Shown in pieces: positions 1 to 8,073 of a stretch of 32,257 bases of DNA. Position 1 is the first letter of the stretch. Every line of letters begins with the position of its first letter. The stretch is from NCBI GenBank assembly GCA_947374485.1, contig CANCCF010000028.1:1-32257 (forward strand), read 5' to 3'. The notes under the pieces were generated by a model. The model was not told where the DNA came from. It did not search any database and saw nothing but the letters and a program-made list of their open reading frames with translations. Made by a program: the position numbers and the translations under genes. Source of the DNA: Comamonadaceae bacterium. Lineage in GTDB: Bacteria; Pseudomonadota; Gammaproteobacteria; Burkholderiales; Burkholderiaceae_C.

Positions 1-44
1 CAGGCCTGACAAAGATTTTCTGAAGACCGATGTGAAAGACCCCT

Positions 45-1871
45 ATGCGACTTGATCTCTCCATTCCCCACCTGCGCGCGGCCTATGTGGCGGGCACGCT
101 GACCCCCACGCAATTGCTCACGCAGCTGCACGCCACCATGCTGGCCGAAGACGCGGCCCTGCAGCGCAACATCTGGATCCGTCGCCTGACGCTAGCCGAA
201 ATGCTGGCCTATGCCACCGCGCTGGAAGGCAAAGACCCGGCCGATCTGCCTCTGTACGGCATCCCCTTTGCCATCAAGGACAACATCGATCTGGCGGGCA
301 TTCCCACCACCGCCGCCTGCCCCGACTTTGCCTATACGCCAGAGGTCAGCGCCACCGTGGTGCAGCGCCTGATCGACGCCGGTGCCATCCCCGTGGGCAA
401 GACCAACCTGGACCAGTTCGCCACCGGTCTGGTGGGCGTACGCTCGCCCTATGGGGCATGCCGCAACAGCATCCACCCGGATTACGTGTCGGGTGGTTCC
501 TCGGCAGGTTCCTCGGTGTCGGTCGCGCTGGGCCTGGCCAGTTTTTCGCTGGGCACGGACACGGCCGGTTCGGGCCGGGTGCCCGCCATGCTCAACAACA
601 TCGTGGGCCTGAAACCCAGCTGCGGGCGTCTGCCCACCACCGGTGTCATACCCGCCTGCCGCACGCTGGATGTGGTGTCGGTCTTTGCCCTGTCTGCGGG
701 TGACGCGGCGGCCGTGCTGGCCGCAGCGCAGGGCGAAGACGCGGCGGACAGTTACTCACGCAACTTCGGCCCCTGTGGCCACAACTTCGGCGCGGCAAAT
801 ACCTTCCGCTTTGGCGTGCCGCGCGCGCAAGACCTCGAATTTCATGGCAACCCGGACGGCCCGGCGCAGTTCGCCAGTGCGGTGCAGCACCTGATTGACC
901 TGGGCGGCACGCCGGTCAGCGTGGACCTGACGCCGTTCCGCGCCGTGGCCACGTTGCTGTACGAAGGCCCGTGGGTGGCCGAGCGCTACCAGGCCATTCG
1001 CGCCTTCATTGAAAACAGCCCCGCGTCGCTGCACCCGGTCACCCGTGCCATCACCGAAAAGGGCATTGCCATCAGCGCCCCCGACACCTTTGCCGCGCTA
1101 TATAAACTCAAAGACCTGGAGCGCAGCACGCGCACGGTGTGGGAGGCCATCGACCTGCTCGTCACCCCCACGGCCAGCACCGCCTACAAGATTGCCGATG
1201 TAGAGGCCGACCCGATCCGCCTGAACTCCAACCTGGGCCACTACACCAACTTTGTGAACCTGCTGGACCTGGCCGCCGTGGCCGTGCCCACCGGCTTCAT
1301 GGGCGCTTCCATGGACCACATGCCCTGGGGCGTCACCCTGGTGGCCAAGGCCGGGCAGGACCTGCCTTTGTTGGACCTGGCTGGGCGCCTCCACAGCCGC
1401 GCTGTGCCCGTGGTCGGCGCCACGACGCATGCGCCGCACCGCCTGCCATCGGCAGCGCCGGACGGCCAACTGTTCCCTTCCGGTCTGGTGCAGGTGGCGG
1501 TATGCGGCGCGCACCTGAGCGGCCTCCCGCTGAACGGGCAACTCACCTCACGCGGCGCGCGCCTGTTGCGCAGCGCGAAAAGCGCCGCCTGCTACCAGTT
1601 CATTGCCCTGCCCGGCGGCCCGCCCAAGCGGCCCGGCATGGTGCGCGTGGCCGAGGGCGGCGGCGCGATTGAAATGGAGATATGGGAGATGCCCGCCAGC
1701 CAGTTCGGCTCTTTTGTGGCGGGCATTCCGGCACCGCTGGGCATAGGCGCGGTGCTTCTGGAAGATGGCGGCGCGGTGCAGGGCTTTGTTTGCGAGCACC
1801 AAGCCGTGGTGGGTGCTGAGGACATCACGCACCTCGGCGGTTGGCGCGCGTACCTGGCAAAACAGGGCTGA
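45..1871 (+). CDS. atzF: Allophanate hydrolase (amidase-signature family)
   Basis: The 608-residue product fits the usual size of allophanate hydrolase, which splits allophanate to ammonia and CO2 after urea carboxylase has acted. The N-terminal two thirds is an amidase-signature domain: catalytic Lys78 lies in IPFAIKDN, the cis-Ser is S152 or S153 in GGSSAGSS (150-157), and the nucleophile is S176 in TDTAGSGRVPA. The remainder (about 470-608, beginning LVQVAVCGAHLSGLPLN) looks like the C-terminal domain of AtzF-type enzymes, which separates them from plain amidases. The start is the ATG at 45; the ribosome site is weak (GAAAG). Bases 1-9 (CAG GCC TGA) could be the end of an upstream gene, perhaps urea carboxylase, but too little is present to say. 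The likely location is the cytoplasm. Confidence 0.9.
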   Translation: MRLDLSIPHLRAAYVAGTLTPTQLLTQLHATMLAEDAALQRNIWIRRLTLAEMLAYATALEGKDPADLPLYGIPFAIKDNIDLAGIPTTAACPDFAYTPEVSATVVQRLIDAGAIPVGKTNLDQFATGLVGVRSPYGACRNSIHPDYVSGGSSAGSSVSVALGLASFSLGTDTAGSGRVPAMLNNIVGLKPSCGRLPTTGVIPACRTLDVVSVFALSAGDAAAVLAAAQGEDAADSYSRNFGPCGHNFGAANTFRFGVPRAQDLEFHGNPDGPAQFASAVQHLIDLGGTPVSVDLTPFRAVATLLYEGPWVAERYQAIRAFIENSPASLHPVTRAITEKGIAISAPDTFAALYKLKDLERSTRTVWEAIDLLVTPTASTAYKIADVEADPIRLNSNLGHYTNFVNLLDLAAVAVPTGFMGASMDHMPWGVTLVAKAGQDLPLLDLAGRLHSRAVPVVGATTHAPHRLPSAAPDGQLFPSGLVQVAVCGAHLSGLPLNGQLTSRGARLLRSAKSAACYQFIALPGGPPKRPGMVRVAEGGGAIEMEIWEMPASQFGSFVAGIPAPLGIGAVLLEDGGAVQGFVCEHQAVVGAEDITHLGGWRAYLAKQG

Positions 1872-1879
1872 ACCGAAGC

Positions 1880-1904
1880 GGCTTGGCCTGCCTCTGGGCA
1901 AGCC
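1880..1904 (+). terminator. Possible hairpin after allophanate hydrolase gene
   Basis: GGCTTG (1880-1885) and CAAGCC (1899-1904) form a perfect 6-bp inverted repeat nine bases after the stop codon. No T-run follows, so an intrinsic terminator is uncertain. Confidence 0.25.
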
Positions 1905-2015
1905 ACGGGTTGTAATCGGCCTGAAATGTACGATTGGTTGCACATTCCGTTCTTTGCTGCAAAGATGGCTTGGGAAACAAAACCACCATCCAACCATTCT
2001 CAAGGGAGTCAGGCC

Positions 2016-3860
2016 ATGAATAACCTCATGATTGCAACGCGCCTCAAGCTGCTCATTGGCTTGCTGTGCCTCGCCATGCTGGGCATAGGCGCGCTGGGCT
2101 TGCGCGGCATCGCCGCTTCCAACGCGGCGATGCAATCGGTGTACGAGGACCGCACGGTGGCCCTGGCACAGCTGGCCGAAGTCATGCGTTTCAATTTTCG
2201 CAACCAGCTCGCCTTGCTCATGTCGGTGGCGGACCAACGGCCCGAAACCACGCAAAAGTACCTGGCCGAAATAGCAGTCAATACCGCGGGCATGCAAAAG
2301 AGCTGGGCCGATTACCAAGCTACTACCCTCACGCCCGACGAGGCCGTGTTGGCCAAAAGCCTCAAGCAACACTGGGCCGCGCAGGAAGCAAGCGCCAGCA
2401 GCCCCATGGTCAAAGCCTTGCAGGCCAGGGATTTCAAGGAAGCCAGCCGGATGGCGGTCGACGTGGTGCCCGACGCATTTTTGCCGGTGCGCTCCGACAT
2501 CAATGCCCTGGTCAAGATCCAGGTGGATGAGGCCAAAAACCTCTACGAACACGAGACCCGGGCCTACCAGGACACGGTCAAGTGGGCGGTGGGCGCCATT
2601 GCGTTGGCGGTGGTACTGTCATGTTTGTTTGGCTATTCGCTGATCAGCAACATCACCCGCTCGTTGGGCCAGGCCCAGGGCCTGGCCGATGCCGTGGCCA
2701 AAGGCGACCTGACGCAGGAGGTGGCGGCCGAAGGACACAACGAAATCGCGCGCTTGATCCAGTCGCTTTCGGCCATGCGCCAGTCGCTGGTGTCGGTGGT
2801 CTCCCGGGTGCGCCAGGGTTCGGATTCGGTGGCCACCGCCAGTGCGGAAATTGCACAGGGCAACCATGATCTGTCAGCGCGCACAGAGAGCCAGGCCAGC
2901 GCCTTGGAGCAAACCGCCGCCAGCATGGAAGAGCTGGGCGCCACCGTGTCCCACAACGCCGACAGTGCGCGCCAGGCCAACCAGCTGGCACAAAATGCGT
3001 CCACGGTCGCCATCAAGGGCGGCGCGGTGGTGGGCCAGGTGGTGGAGACCATGAAGGGCATCAACGACTCGTCGCGCAAGATCGCCGACATCATCAGCGT
3101 GATCGATGGCATTGCCTTCCAGACCAACATCCTGGCCCTCAACGCGGCCGTGGAAGCGGCCCGCGCGGGTGAGCAGGGCCGCGGCTTTGCGGTGGTGGCC
3201 AGCGAGGTGCGCGCCCTGGCCGGGCGCTCGGCCGAAGCGGCCAAGGAGATCAAGGTACTGATTGGTTCGAGCGTAGAGCGCGTGGAGCACGGCACGGCCC
3301 TGGTCGACCAGGCCGGTGTGACCATGCAGGAGGTGGTCAGCTCCATCCGCCGTGTCACCGACATCGTGGCCGAGATCAGTGCCGCTGGCAGCCAGCAGGC
3401 CGCAGGCGTCAGCCAGGTGGGCGAGGCGGTGAACGAGATGGACCAGGTGACCCAGCAAAACGCTGCACTGGTGGAGCAAATGGCCGCCTCTGCCAGCAGC
3501 CTCAAAGCGCAGGCGGGCGACCTGGTGCAGGTGGTGTCCCAGTTCAAGCTGCGCAACGATGCTGTGGCAATCGCCCGGCCTGCGCTCCGCCAGGTGCCGG
3601 CTACGCCGCGCACCGTGCCGACTGCGCCGCGCACCGTGCCGACTGCGCCGCGCCATGTGCCGCATGCACTGGCCAAACCGGCCGCCCGGGCGCGGCTGAC
3701 CAGCAATGCCAAGCCTGCTGCGTCCAAACCTGCCTTGGCACCCAAGGCATTGCCCAGGCCAGCGCCCAAACAGGCACACGCGCCAGTACACGCGCCCGTG
3801 CATGCGCCCACACCCAAGCCGGTGACCGCAGAGGCCGACGGCGAATGGGAAACCTTTTAG
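2016..3860 (+). CDS. Methyl-accepting chemotaxis protein with CheR-binding tail
   Basis: This is a 614-residue inner-membrane chemoreceptor. The start is the ATG at 2016, behind a good AAGGGAG site (2002-2008); the frame is open further upstream to 1926 but without signals. Order of parts: TM1 (about 11-32), a short periplasmic helical sensor (about 33-187) resembling the four-helix-bundle type, TM2 (188-211), HAMP (about 212-265), then the cytoplasmic coiled coil with the near-invariant hairpin tip IAFQTNILALNAAVEAARAG (366-385). A Pro/Ala-rich linker (about 520-608) follows and the protein ends EWETF (610-614), matching the xWxxF pentapeptide that tethers CheR/CheB in enterobacterial Tsr and Tar (NWETF). 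It stands alone, with no che genes nearby. The ligand cannot be told from sequence. Confidence 0.92.
   Translation: MNNLMIATRLKLLIGLLCLAMLGIGALGLRGIAASNAAMQSVYEDRTVALAQLAEVMRFNFRNQLALLMSVADQRPETTQKYLAEIAVNTAGMQKSWADYQATTLTPDEAVLAKSLKQHWAAQEASASSPMVKALQARDFKEASRMAVDVVPDAFLPVRSDINALVKIQVDEAKNLYEHETRAYQDTVKWAVGAIALAVVLSCLFGYSLISNITRSLGQAQGLADAVAKGDLTQEVAAEGHNEIARLIQSLSAMRQSLVSVVSRVRQGSDSVATASAEIAQGNHDLSARTESQASALEQTAASMEELGATVSHNADSARQANQLAQNASTVAIKGGAVVGQVVETMKGINDSSRKIADIISVIDGIAFQTNILALNAAVEAARAGEQGRGFAVVASEVRALAGRSAEAAKEIKVLIGSSVERVEHGTALVDQAGVTMQEVVSSIRRVTDIVAEISAAGSQQAAGVSQVGEAVNEMDQVTQQNAALVEQMAASASSLKAQAGDLVQVVSQFKLRNDAVAIARPALRQVPATPRTVPTAPRTVPTAPRHVPHALAKPAARARLTSNAKPAASKPALAPKALPRPAPKQAHAPVHAPVHAPTPKPVTAEADGEWETF
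3611..3652 (+). repeat. Two perfect 21-bp tandem copies in the MCP linker
   Basis: CACCGTGCCGACTGCGCCGC plus G occurs at 3611-3631 and again at 3632-3652, encoding repeated TVPTAPR. A diverged copy precedes it (about 3594-3610). It lengthens the flexible linker before the EWETF tail. Confidence 0.9.
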
Positions 3861-3903
3861 CCAGCCGCGCCACCACCCGCTCCACCACCAGCGCCGCCGC
3901 CCA

Positions 3904-3925
3904 CACCGCCTACAATAAGGCGGTG
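3904..3925 (+). promoter_or_regulatory. 8-bp hairpin containing a TACAAT -10-like element, upstream of TPP riboswitch
   Basis: CACCGCCT (3904-3911) and AGGCGGTG (3918-3925) pair perfectly around a 6-base loop. TACAAT (3911-3916) matches the sigma-70 -10 box at 5 of 6 positions and would start RNA near 3923, just before the riboswitch. No convincing -35 box sits 17 bp upstream. The hairpin may instead end the chemoreceptor transcript, although no T-run follows. Confidence 0.35.
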
Positions 3926-3942
3926 TTCTGACACAACACATT

Positions 3943-4030
3943 CGCTAGGGGTGTTGGCTTTGCAGCAGCAAAGCCGACTGAGACAGTCCCTTTGAACCTG
4001 ATTGAGGTAATCCTCGCGCAGGGAAGCAGA
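3943..4030 (+). ncRNA. TPP riboswitch (THI element) upstream of cytX
   Basis: The hallmark segments are in order: AGGGGTGTT (about 3947-3955), a long P3-type hairpin GGCTTTGC/GCAAAGCC, ACTGAGA (3977-3983), CCCTTTGAACCTGA (3988-4001), a P4 helix GAGG-TAAT-CCTC, then CGCAGGGAAGC (about 4017-4027). Thiamine pyrophosphate binding to such elements usually lowers expression of thiamine genes. The next gene encodes a predicted thiamine-precursor transporter, which fits. Confidence 0.95.
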
Positions 4031-4079
4031 TCCAAAACAAGCGGCACTTCGCCGTGGAACGTGCCTTCCTGCCAACCTA

Positions 4080-4092
4080 TTGCTTGGAGCAA
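4080..4092 (+). promoter_or_regulatory. Possible Shine-Dalgarno-masking hairpin before cytX
   Basis: TTGCT (4080-4084) and AGCAA (4088-4092) pair around TGG, so the GGAG ribosome site (4086-4089) for the ATG at 4097 lies in the loop and 3' arm. This could be the expression platform of the TPP riboswitch, acting on translation. The stem is only 5 bp. Confidence 0.35.
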
Positions 4093-4096
4093 ACGT

Positions 4097-5431
4097 ATGG
4101 CACTTTCAAATTCCGGCACGCCCGCCGCCACCTTCACCGGCTCAACGCCCGGCGCCTCCCCTCCCGTCAGCAACCAGGCCTTGGCCAGCTTGCCCATGGC
4201 CGCACGTAGCTTTGGCTGGCACGACCATGCCGCGCTCTGGTTCAGTCTGGGCGTGGGCCTTTTGGTCATGCAAATGGGCGCCTACCTGGTGCCTGCTACC
4301 GGCACGCGCGATGCGGCCTTGGCCATTCTGCTGGGCACGGCCCTGGGCGCGGGCCTGCTGGCCTGGACGGCCAAGCTGGGCGCCGACAGCGGCCTGACCA
4401 GCGCGGGCCTGATGCACCACACCTATGGCAGCTGGTTTGCCCGCCTGCCCGTGCTGCTGAACATTGCGCAGTTGATTGGCTGGACCACCTTCGAGCTGGT
4501 CATCATGCGCGACGGCACGGCCGCCATCGGCAAACAGTCCTTTGGCTGGCAACTCGATGGCCTGGGCGGCATGGCCGCTACCACGCTGCTGTGGGGCGCG
4601 GTGCTGGCGCTGATGCTCTCGGGCTCGATGACGCAGCTGGTGCGCAAAATCATCAGCCGCTATGGCCTGCCACTGGTGCTGGCCTCGCTGTTGTGGCTGA
4701 GCTGGCAGTTTGGCAGCCGCGTGCTGGCCGGTGGTCTGGATGCCTTTGTGCAGCGCGCGGGCGACGGCAGCATGGGGCTGCTTCCGGCCATGGACCTGGT
4801 GATTGCCATGCCCGTCTCCTGGCTGCCTCTGGTGGCCGACTATGCGCGCCACGGCAAGAGCGGGCGCAGCGCCTTCAGTGGCACCTGGGTGGGCTACGCC
4901 GTGGCCAACATCTGGTGCTATGCGCTGGGTGTGATGGTGGCCAGCGTCTCTGCGCCAGACGCCGATCTGGTGGCCACGTTGCTGCTGGCGCAGGGCGGTC
5001 TGATTGCACTCTCGCTGATTCTGGTGGACGAGATCGACAACGCCTATGGCGATGTCTACAGCGCTGCGGTCTCCAGCCACAGCCTGTTGCCGCAAGGGTC
5101 TGTGCGCGCTTGGGGTCTGCTGTTGGCGGCGCTCTGCACCGTGCTGGCGCTGGTTTTGCCGATGCGCGGGCTGGAGCCCTTTTTGCTGATGCTGAGCTCG
5201 GTGTTTGTGCCGCTGTACGGCGTGATTCTGGGGCGCCTGGGCTTTGCCGCCATGGGTGCTGCAGCGCCTGCGGCCCGAGTGAATTACAAGGTGGATTACC
5301 TGGCCGCCGGCATCTGGCTGCTTGGCATTGCGCTGTTCCAGGCGCTGACGAACCTGGCACCGCAGTGGGGTGCGACGCTACCCACCTTGCTGCTCACCGG
5401 CGTGCTGGCCGCAGCAAGCCGCAGGCGCTGA
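4097..5431 (+). CDS. cytX: Putative hydroxymethylpyrimidine transporter CytX
   Basis: The 444-residue polytopic membrane protein resembles the NCS1 (cytosine/purine/thiamine-precursor) permeases, specifically the CytX subgroup tied to thiamine riboswitches. It has about 12 hydrophobic segments, starting at WFSLGVGLLVMQMGAYLVPA. A conserved stretch around MPVSWLPLVADYARHGKSG matches the NCS1 pattern of a helix break followed by a D-Y/F element. The start chosen is the ATG at 4097 with GGAG 7 bases upstream; earlier in-frame codons fall inside the riboswitch. The TPP riboswitch immediately upstream and convergent thiMED downstream support uptake of hydroxymethylpyrimidine for thiamine salvage. 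The substrate is inferred from family and context. Confidence 0.85.
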   Translation: MALSNSGTPAATFTGSTPGASPPVSNQALASLPMAARSFGWHDHAALWFSLGVGLLVMQMGAYLVPATGTRDAALAILLGTALGAGLLAWTAKLGADSGLTSAGLMHHTYGSWFARLPVLLNIAQLIGWTTFELVIMRDGTAAIGKQSFGWQLDGLGGMAATTLLWGAVLALMLSGSMTQLVRKIISRYGLPLVLASLLWLSWQFGSRVLAGGLDAFVQRAGDGSMGLLPAMDLVIAMPVSWLPLVADYARHGKSGRSAFSGTWVGYAVANIWCYALGVMVASVSAPDADLVATLLLAQGGLIALSLILVDEIDNAYGDVYSAAVSSHSLLPQGSVRAWGLLLAALCTVLALVLPMRGLEPFLLMLSSVFVPLYGVILGRLGFAAMGAAAPAARVNYKVDYLAAGIWLLGIALFQALTNLAPQWGATLPTLLLTGVLAAASRRR

Positions 5432-5458
5432 ATTGCCAGTCGCCTGAACCTTCAGCGC
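5422..5458. terminator. Overlapping inverted repeats between convergent cytX and thiD stops
   Basis: GCGCTGAA (5425-5432) pairs with TTCAGCGC (5451-5458), and CAGGCG (5422-5427) pairs with CGCCTG (5441-5446). The helices share bases and cannot form together. The first covers both stop codons. This may act as a two-way terminator; no clear T-run is present. Confidence 0.4.
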
Positions 5459-6306
5459 GGCCGCAGCACCATGGGCTGCGGCGCGTAGCCGTGGTTGAGC
5501 GGGCCACTGCCCGCACCAGTGCGCACCTGCGCGCCGTGCAGCAAGGCGCCACGGATGAAACCTCGGGCCGACTGCACCGCCTGCACCAGGTCCTGCCCCA
5601 ATGCCAGATACGCGGCGATAGCCGATGACAGGGTGCAGCCCGTGCCATGGGTGTTGGGCGTGGCAATGCGGGCATCGCGCATCCAGAAGGCTTCGCCGCT
5701 GGACAAGACCAGCAAGTCGCTCACCACATCGCCCGCCAGGTGACCACCCTTGAGCAGCACCGCACGTGCGCCCATGGCCAGCAGTTCAGCCGCCGCCGCT
5801 TGCATATCGCTTTCGGTGTGCAACGCGCGCCCCACCAGCAGGGCCGCTTCGTCCAGGTTGGGGGTGACCAACGTGGCACGTGGAAACAACGCCTGCACCA
5901 GCACGTCGACGGCGCTGCGGTCTATCAGCACCGCGCCACTGGTGGCCACCATCACTGGGTCCAGCACCACATGGGGCAAGCTATGCCGGTCTACGGCCTC
6001 TGCCACGGTGCGCACGATGTCGGGCGCATGCAGCATGCCGATCTTGACGGCGTCCACGCCGATGTCCTCCAGCACGGCGTCAATTTGGTCGGCCAGCATC
6101 TGCGCGGGCACGGCGTGGATGGCGCGCACGCCTTGGGTGTTTTGTGCCGTCAGCGCCGTGATGGCGGTCATGCCAAAGCAGCCCAGGGCGCTGATGGTTT
6201 TCAGGTCGGCCTGAATACCGGCACCCCCACCGCTGTCGGACCCGGCAATGGAGAGCACGCGGGGGTAGGCAAAGCGCAGCTCACCCGGTGGCAGGTCAAG
6301 GGGCAT
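5452..6306 (-). CDS. thiD: Hydroxymethylpyrimidine / phosphomethylpyrimidine kinase
   Basis: The 284-residue product is a ribokinase-fold kinase that phosphorylates HMP and then HMP-P to HMP-PP for thiamine synthesis. Visible motifs are the substrate-binding GSDSGGGAGIQAD (22-34), the VLDPVMVATSG segment (about 114-124), LLKGGH (184-189) and the anion-hole/catalytic HGTGCTLSSAI (220-230, Cys224). Length is normal; the first 15 residues are a short extra N terminus. It is the last gene of thiM-thiE-thiD, and its ATG overlaps the thiE stop by 11 bases, suggesting translational coupling. The TPP riboswitch ahead of thiM should control it. It ends 20 bases from the convergent cytX stop. Confidence 0.95.
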   Translation of the reverse strand: MPLDLPPGELRFAYPRVLSIAGSDSGGGAGIQADLKTISALGCFGMTAITALTAQNTQGVRAIHAVPAQMLADQIDAVLEDIGVDAVKIGMLHAPDIVRTVAEAVDRHSLPHVVLDPVMVATSGAVLIDRSAVDVLVQALFPRATLVTPNLDEAALLVGRALHTESDMQAAAAELLAMGARAVLLKGGHLAGDVVSDLLVLSSGEAFWMRDARIATPNTHGTGCTLSSAIAAYLALGQDLVQAVQSARGFIRGALLHGAQVRTGAGSGPLNHGYAPQPMVLRPR

Positions 6307-6967
6307 CGATCAATCTCCGAAGGGCGTAGGCGCTGGCGCGCGGGTCGGCTGCGGAACAAATGGCGCTCACCACTGCCAGGCTGTCGGCGCCTGCCGCCAG
6401 CGTGTCAGCGGCATTGCCCGCGTGGATGCCTCCTATGGCCACCAGCGGCAGGGTGGTGGCCGCGCGCACCCGCTGCAAGCCGTCCAGGCCCCAGGGTGTG
6501 GCGGTGTCGGTTTTGGTGGCCGTGGCAAACACCGGGCTCACGCCCAGGTAGTCCAGCGGCAAAGCGGCGCTCTGGGCGACGTGCTCCGGGGTTTCCACTG
6601 ACCAGCCAATGAACACCTCGGGCGGCAGCAGTGCGCGCGCCTGATGCACCGGCATATCGCTTTGCCCCAGGTGCACCCCCTGGGCGGCACAGGCCAGTGC
6701 AATGTCGATGCGGTCGTTGATGATGAGCGGCACCTTCAGTGGCCGCAGCAGCGCCATCAGGGCCATGGCCTGCGCCAGGAAGTCGCGGCTGTTGAGTTCC
6801 TTTTCGCGCAGCTGCACGCAGCCCACGCCACCGTGCACGGCGGCCAGCACCACGTCGCTCAGGCTGCGGCCCATGAGGCTGGCCTGGTCGGTGACGAGAT
6901 ACAGGCGCAGCGCCGCTCGCAGCCGCTCGGGGCTCCAGGGGGCGTTGGCCGGATGGGGGCTTACCAA
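6296..6967 (-). CDS. thiE: Thiamine phosphate synthase
   Basis: The 223-residue TIM-barrel enzyme joins HMP-PP and thiazole phosphate to give thiamine phosphate. Motifs include YLVTDQ, CVQLREKELNSRDF, the magnesium-site segment NDRIDIA, HLGQSDMPVHQAR, IGWSVETPEH, YLGVSPVFATATKTD, VAIGGIHAGN and SLAVVSAIC, all typical of ThiE. The apparent start is a TTG at 6967 that overlaps the end of thiM (CC-TTG-GTAA), so translation is probably coupled to thiM. A later start nearer RLYLVTD would also leave a complete domain. It sits between thiM and thiD, giving a complete salvage set. Confidence 0.93.
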   Translation of the reverse strand: MVSPHPANAPWSPERLRAALRLYLVTDQASLMGRSLSDVVLAAVHGGVGCVQLREKELNSRDFLAQAMALMALLRPLKVPLIINDRIDIALACAAQGVHLGQSDMPVHQARALLPPEVFIGWSVETPEHVAQSAALPLDYLGVSPVFATATKTDTATPWGLDGLQRVRAATTLPLVAIGGIHAGNAADTLAAGADSLAVVSAICSAADPRASAYALRRLIDAP

Positions 6968-7788
6968 GGTTTGAATTCCATTTTCAGGCGCTGCTCGAAA
7001 GTGGCCTGGTCCAGCAGCTGCAGTTCATCCAGCAGGGCCACCTGCATGCTGCCCACACCCTGGCGGCGCACCACGGCCTTTTCGGCTGCCACCTCGCCTG
7101 CCACACCCATCAGCGCCATGGCCGACACGGTGGCGCGCCAGGCATCGGGCTGCACCGCGCAAAAGGCGCCAATCAGGGCCGTGGCCGAACAGCCTACGCC
7201 GGTGATTTTGGTCATCCACAGGTGGCCATTGGCCAGCAGGGCCCAGCGGTTGCCGTCCACGATGTGGTCGGTGGCACCGCTCACGCAGACCACGCCACCG
7301 GTGCGGCCCACCAGCGCACGCGCCGACGACAGCGCATCGTTGGCTGCAGCCCCACTGTCCACGCCCCGGGTCTGCACACTGGCGCCAGCCACGCTCATGA
7401 TCTCCGAGCCATTGCCGCGAATGACCGTGGGCGAGGCGGTGTCCAGCAGCAACTCGATGCTGCGGTTGCGGTAGGGCGTGGCCCCCGCGCCCACCGGGTC
7501 CAGCACCGTGGGAATGCCACGCGCACTGGCGGCCGCCAGGGCCAGGCGCATGCTCTCGATCCAGGCGGGCTCCAACGTGCCGATGTTGAGCACCAGGGAC
7601 TGCGCAATACCCACCATGTCCAGCACCTCTTCGTGCGCATGTGCCATCACCGGTGAAGCGCCCGCGGCCAGCAGCACATTGGCGTTGAGGTTCATCACCA
7701 CGAAATTGGTGATGCTGTGCACCAGCGGCGCGCGCTCGCGCACGGCAGTGATGTCGTTCCAGATGTCGGTGGGGGAGAGCAGGGTCAT
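6961..7788 (-). CDS. thiM: Hydroxyethylthiazole kinase
   Basis: The 275-residue ribokinase-like enzyme phosphorylates 4-methyl-5-(2-hydroxyethyl)thiazole in thiamine salvage. Motifs: VHSITNFVVMNLNANVLLAAG, SPVMAHAHEE, VLDPVGAGATPYRN, VIRGNGSEI, SGATDHIVDGN and the anion-hole TGVGCSATALIGAF. The start is an ATG at 7788 with AGGA a few bases upstream. It heads the thiM-thiE-thiD unit directly downstream of a TPP riboswitch. ThiC, ThiG and ThiL genes are not in the window, so this locus supports salvage, not full synthesis. Confidence 0.95.
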   Translation of the reverse strand: MTLLSPTDIWNDITAVRERAPLVHSITNFVVMNLNANVLLAAGASPVMAHAHEEVLDMVGIAQSLVLNIGTLEPAWIESMRLALAAASARGIPTVLDPVGAGATPYRNRSIELLLDTASPTVIRGNGSEIMSVAGASVQTRGVDSGAAANDALSSARALVGRTGGVVCVSGATDHIVDGNRWALLANGHLWMTKITGVGCSATALIGAFCAVQPDAWRATVSAMALMGVAGEVAAEKAVVRRQGVGSMQVALLDELQLLDQATFEQRLKMEFKPW

Positions 7789-7835
7789 GGTCGTCCTAAA
7801 GTGGTGAGGAACAGGACCATGCAGGTGCAGTGAAG

Positions 7836-7915
7836 CGGGCTTCCCTACGCTGGCACGACCCAGATCAGGTTCAAAGAGTATTTCTCAGCCACCGGCGGTG
7901 GCACCTCTAGCAGGC
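7836..7915 (-). ncRNA. TPP riboswitch upstream of thiMED
   Basis: Read on the - strand the order is AGAGGTGCCACC, a short P3 helix, GGTGGCTGAGA, CTCTTTGAACCTGATCTGG, GTGCCAGCGTAGGGAAGC. These are the classical THI-box segments in the right order and spacing. It ends about 48 bases before the thiM ATG. Confidence 0.96.
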
Positions 7916-7918
7916 GCG

Positions 7919-7924
7919 ATTATC
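7919..7924 (-). promoter_or_regulatory. Candidate -10 box for thiMED
   Basis: GATAAT on the - strand lies just upstream of the riboswitch and matches TATAAT at 5 of 6 bases. The expected -35 position has no good match. Confidence 0.3.
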
Positions 7925-7942
7925 GCCCAAGCACAGACCGGG

Positions 7943-7966
7943 ACTTTGTTTCACCTTGGACAAAGT
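7943..7966. promoter_or_regulatory. Inverted repeat ACTTTGT-N10-ACAAAGT
   Basis: A perfect 7-bp inverted repeat (7943-7949 and 7960-7966) lies in the short divergent gap between the thiMED riboswitch and the 887-residue repeat protein gene. It could be an operator for either gene. The regulator is unknown. Confidence 0.35.
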
Positions 7967-8073
7967 ACGTCTTCCAAAACAGATCGCCAAGCAACACTCT
8001 GCGCTTCCCGGATCTGTAACGCACAGACCATCACCCCTGCTGCGCACCGCAGTCTTAACTTCAGGAACCTTCC

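Noticed and set aside
1938..1966. Promoter TTGCAC-N17-AAAGAT ahead of the chemoreceptor gene
   Set aside because: The -10 matches at only three positions. No convincing flagellar sigma-28 site was found either.
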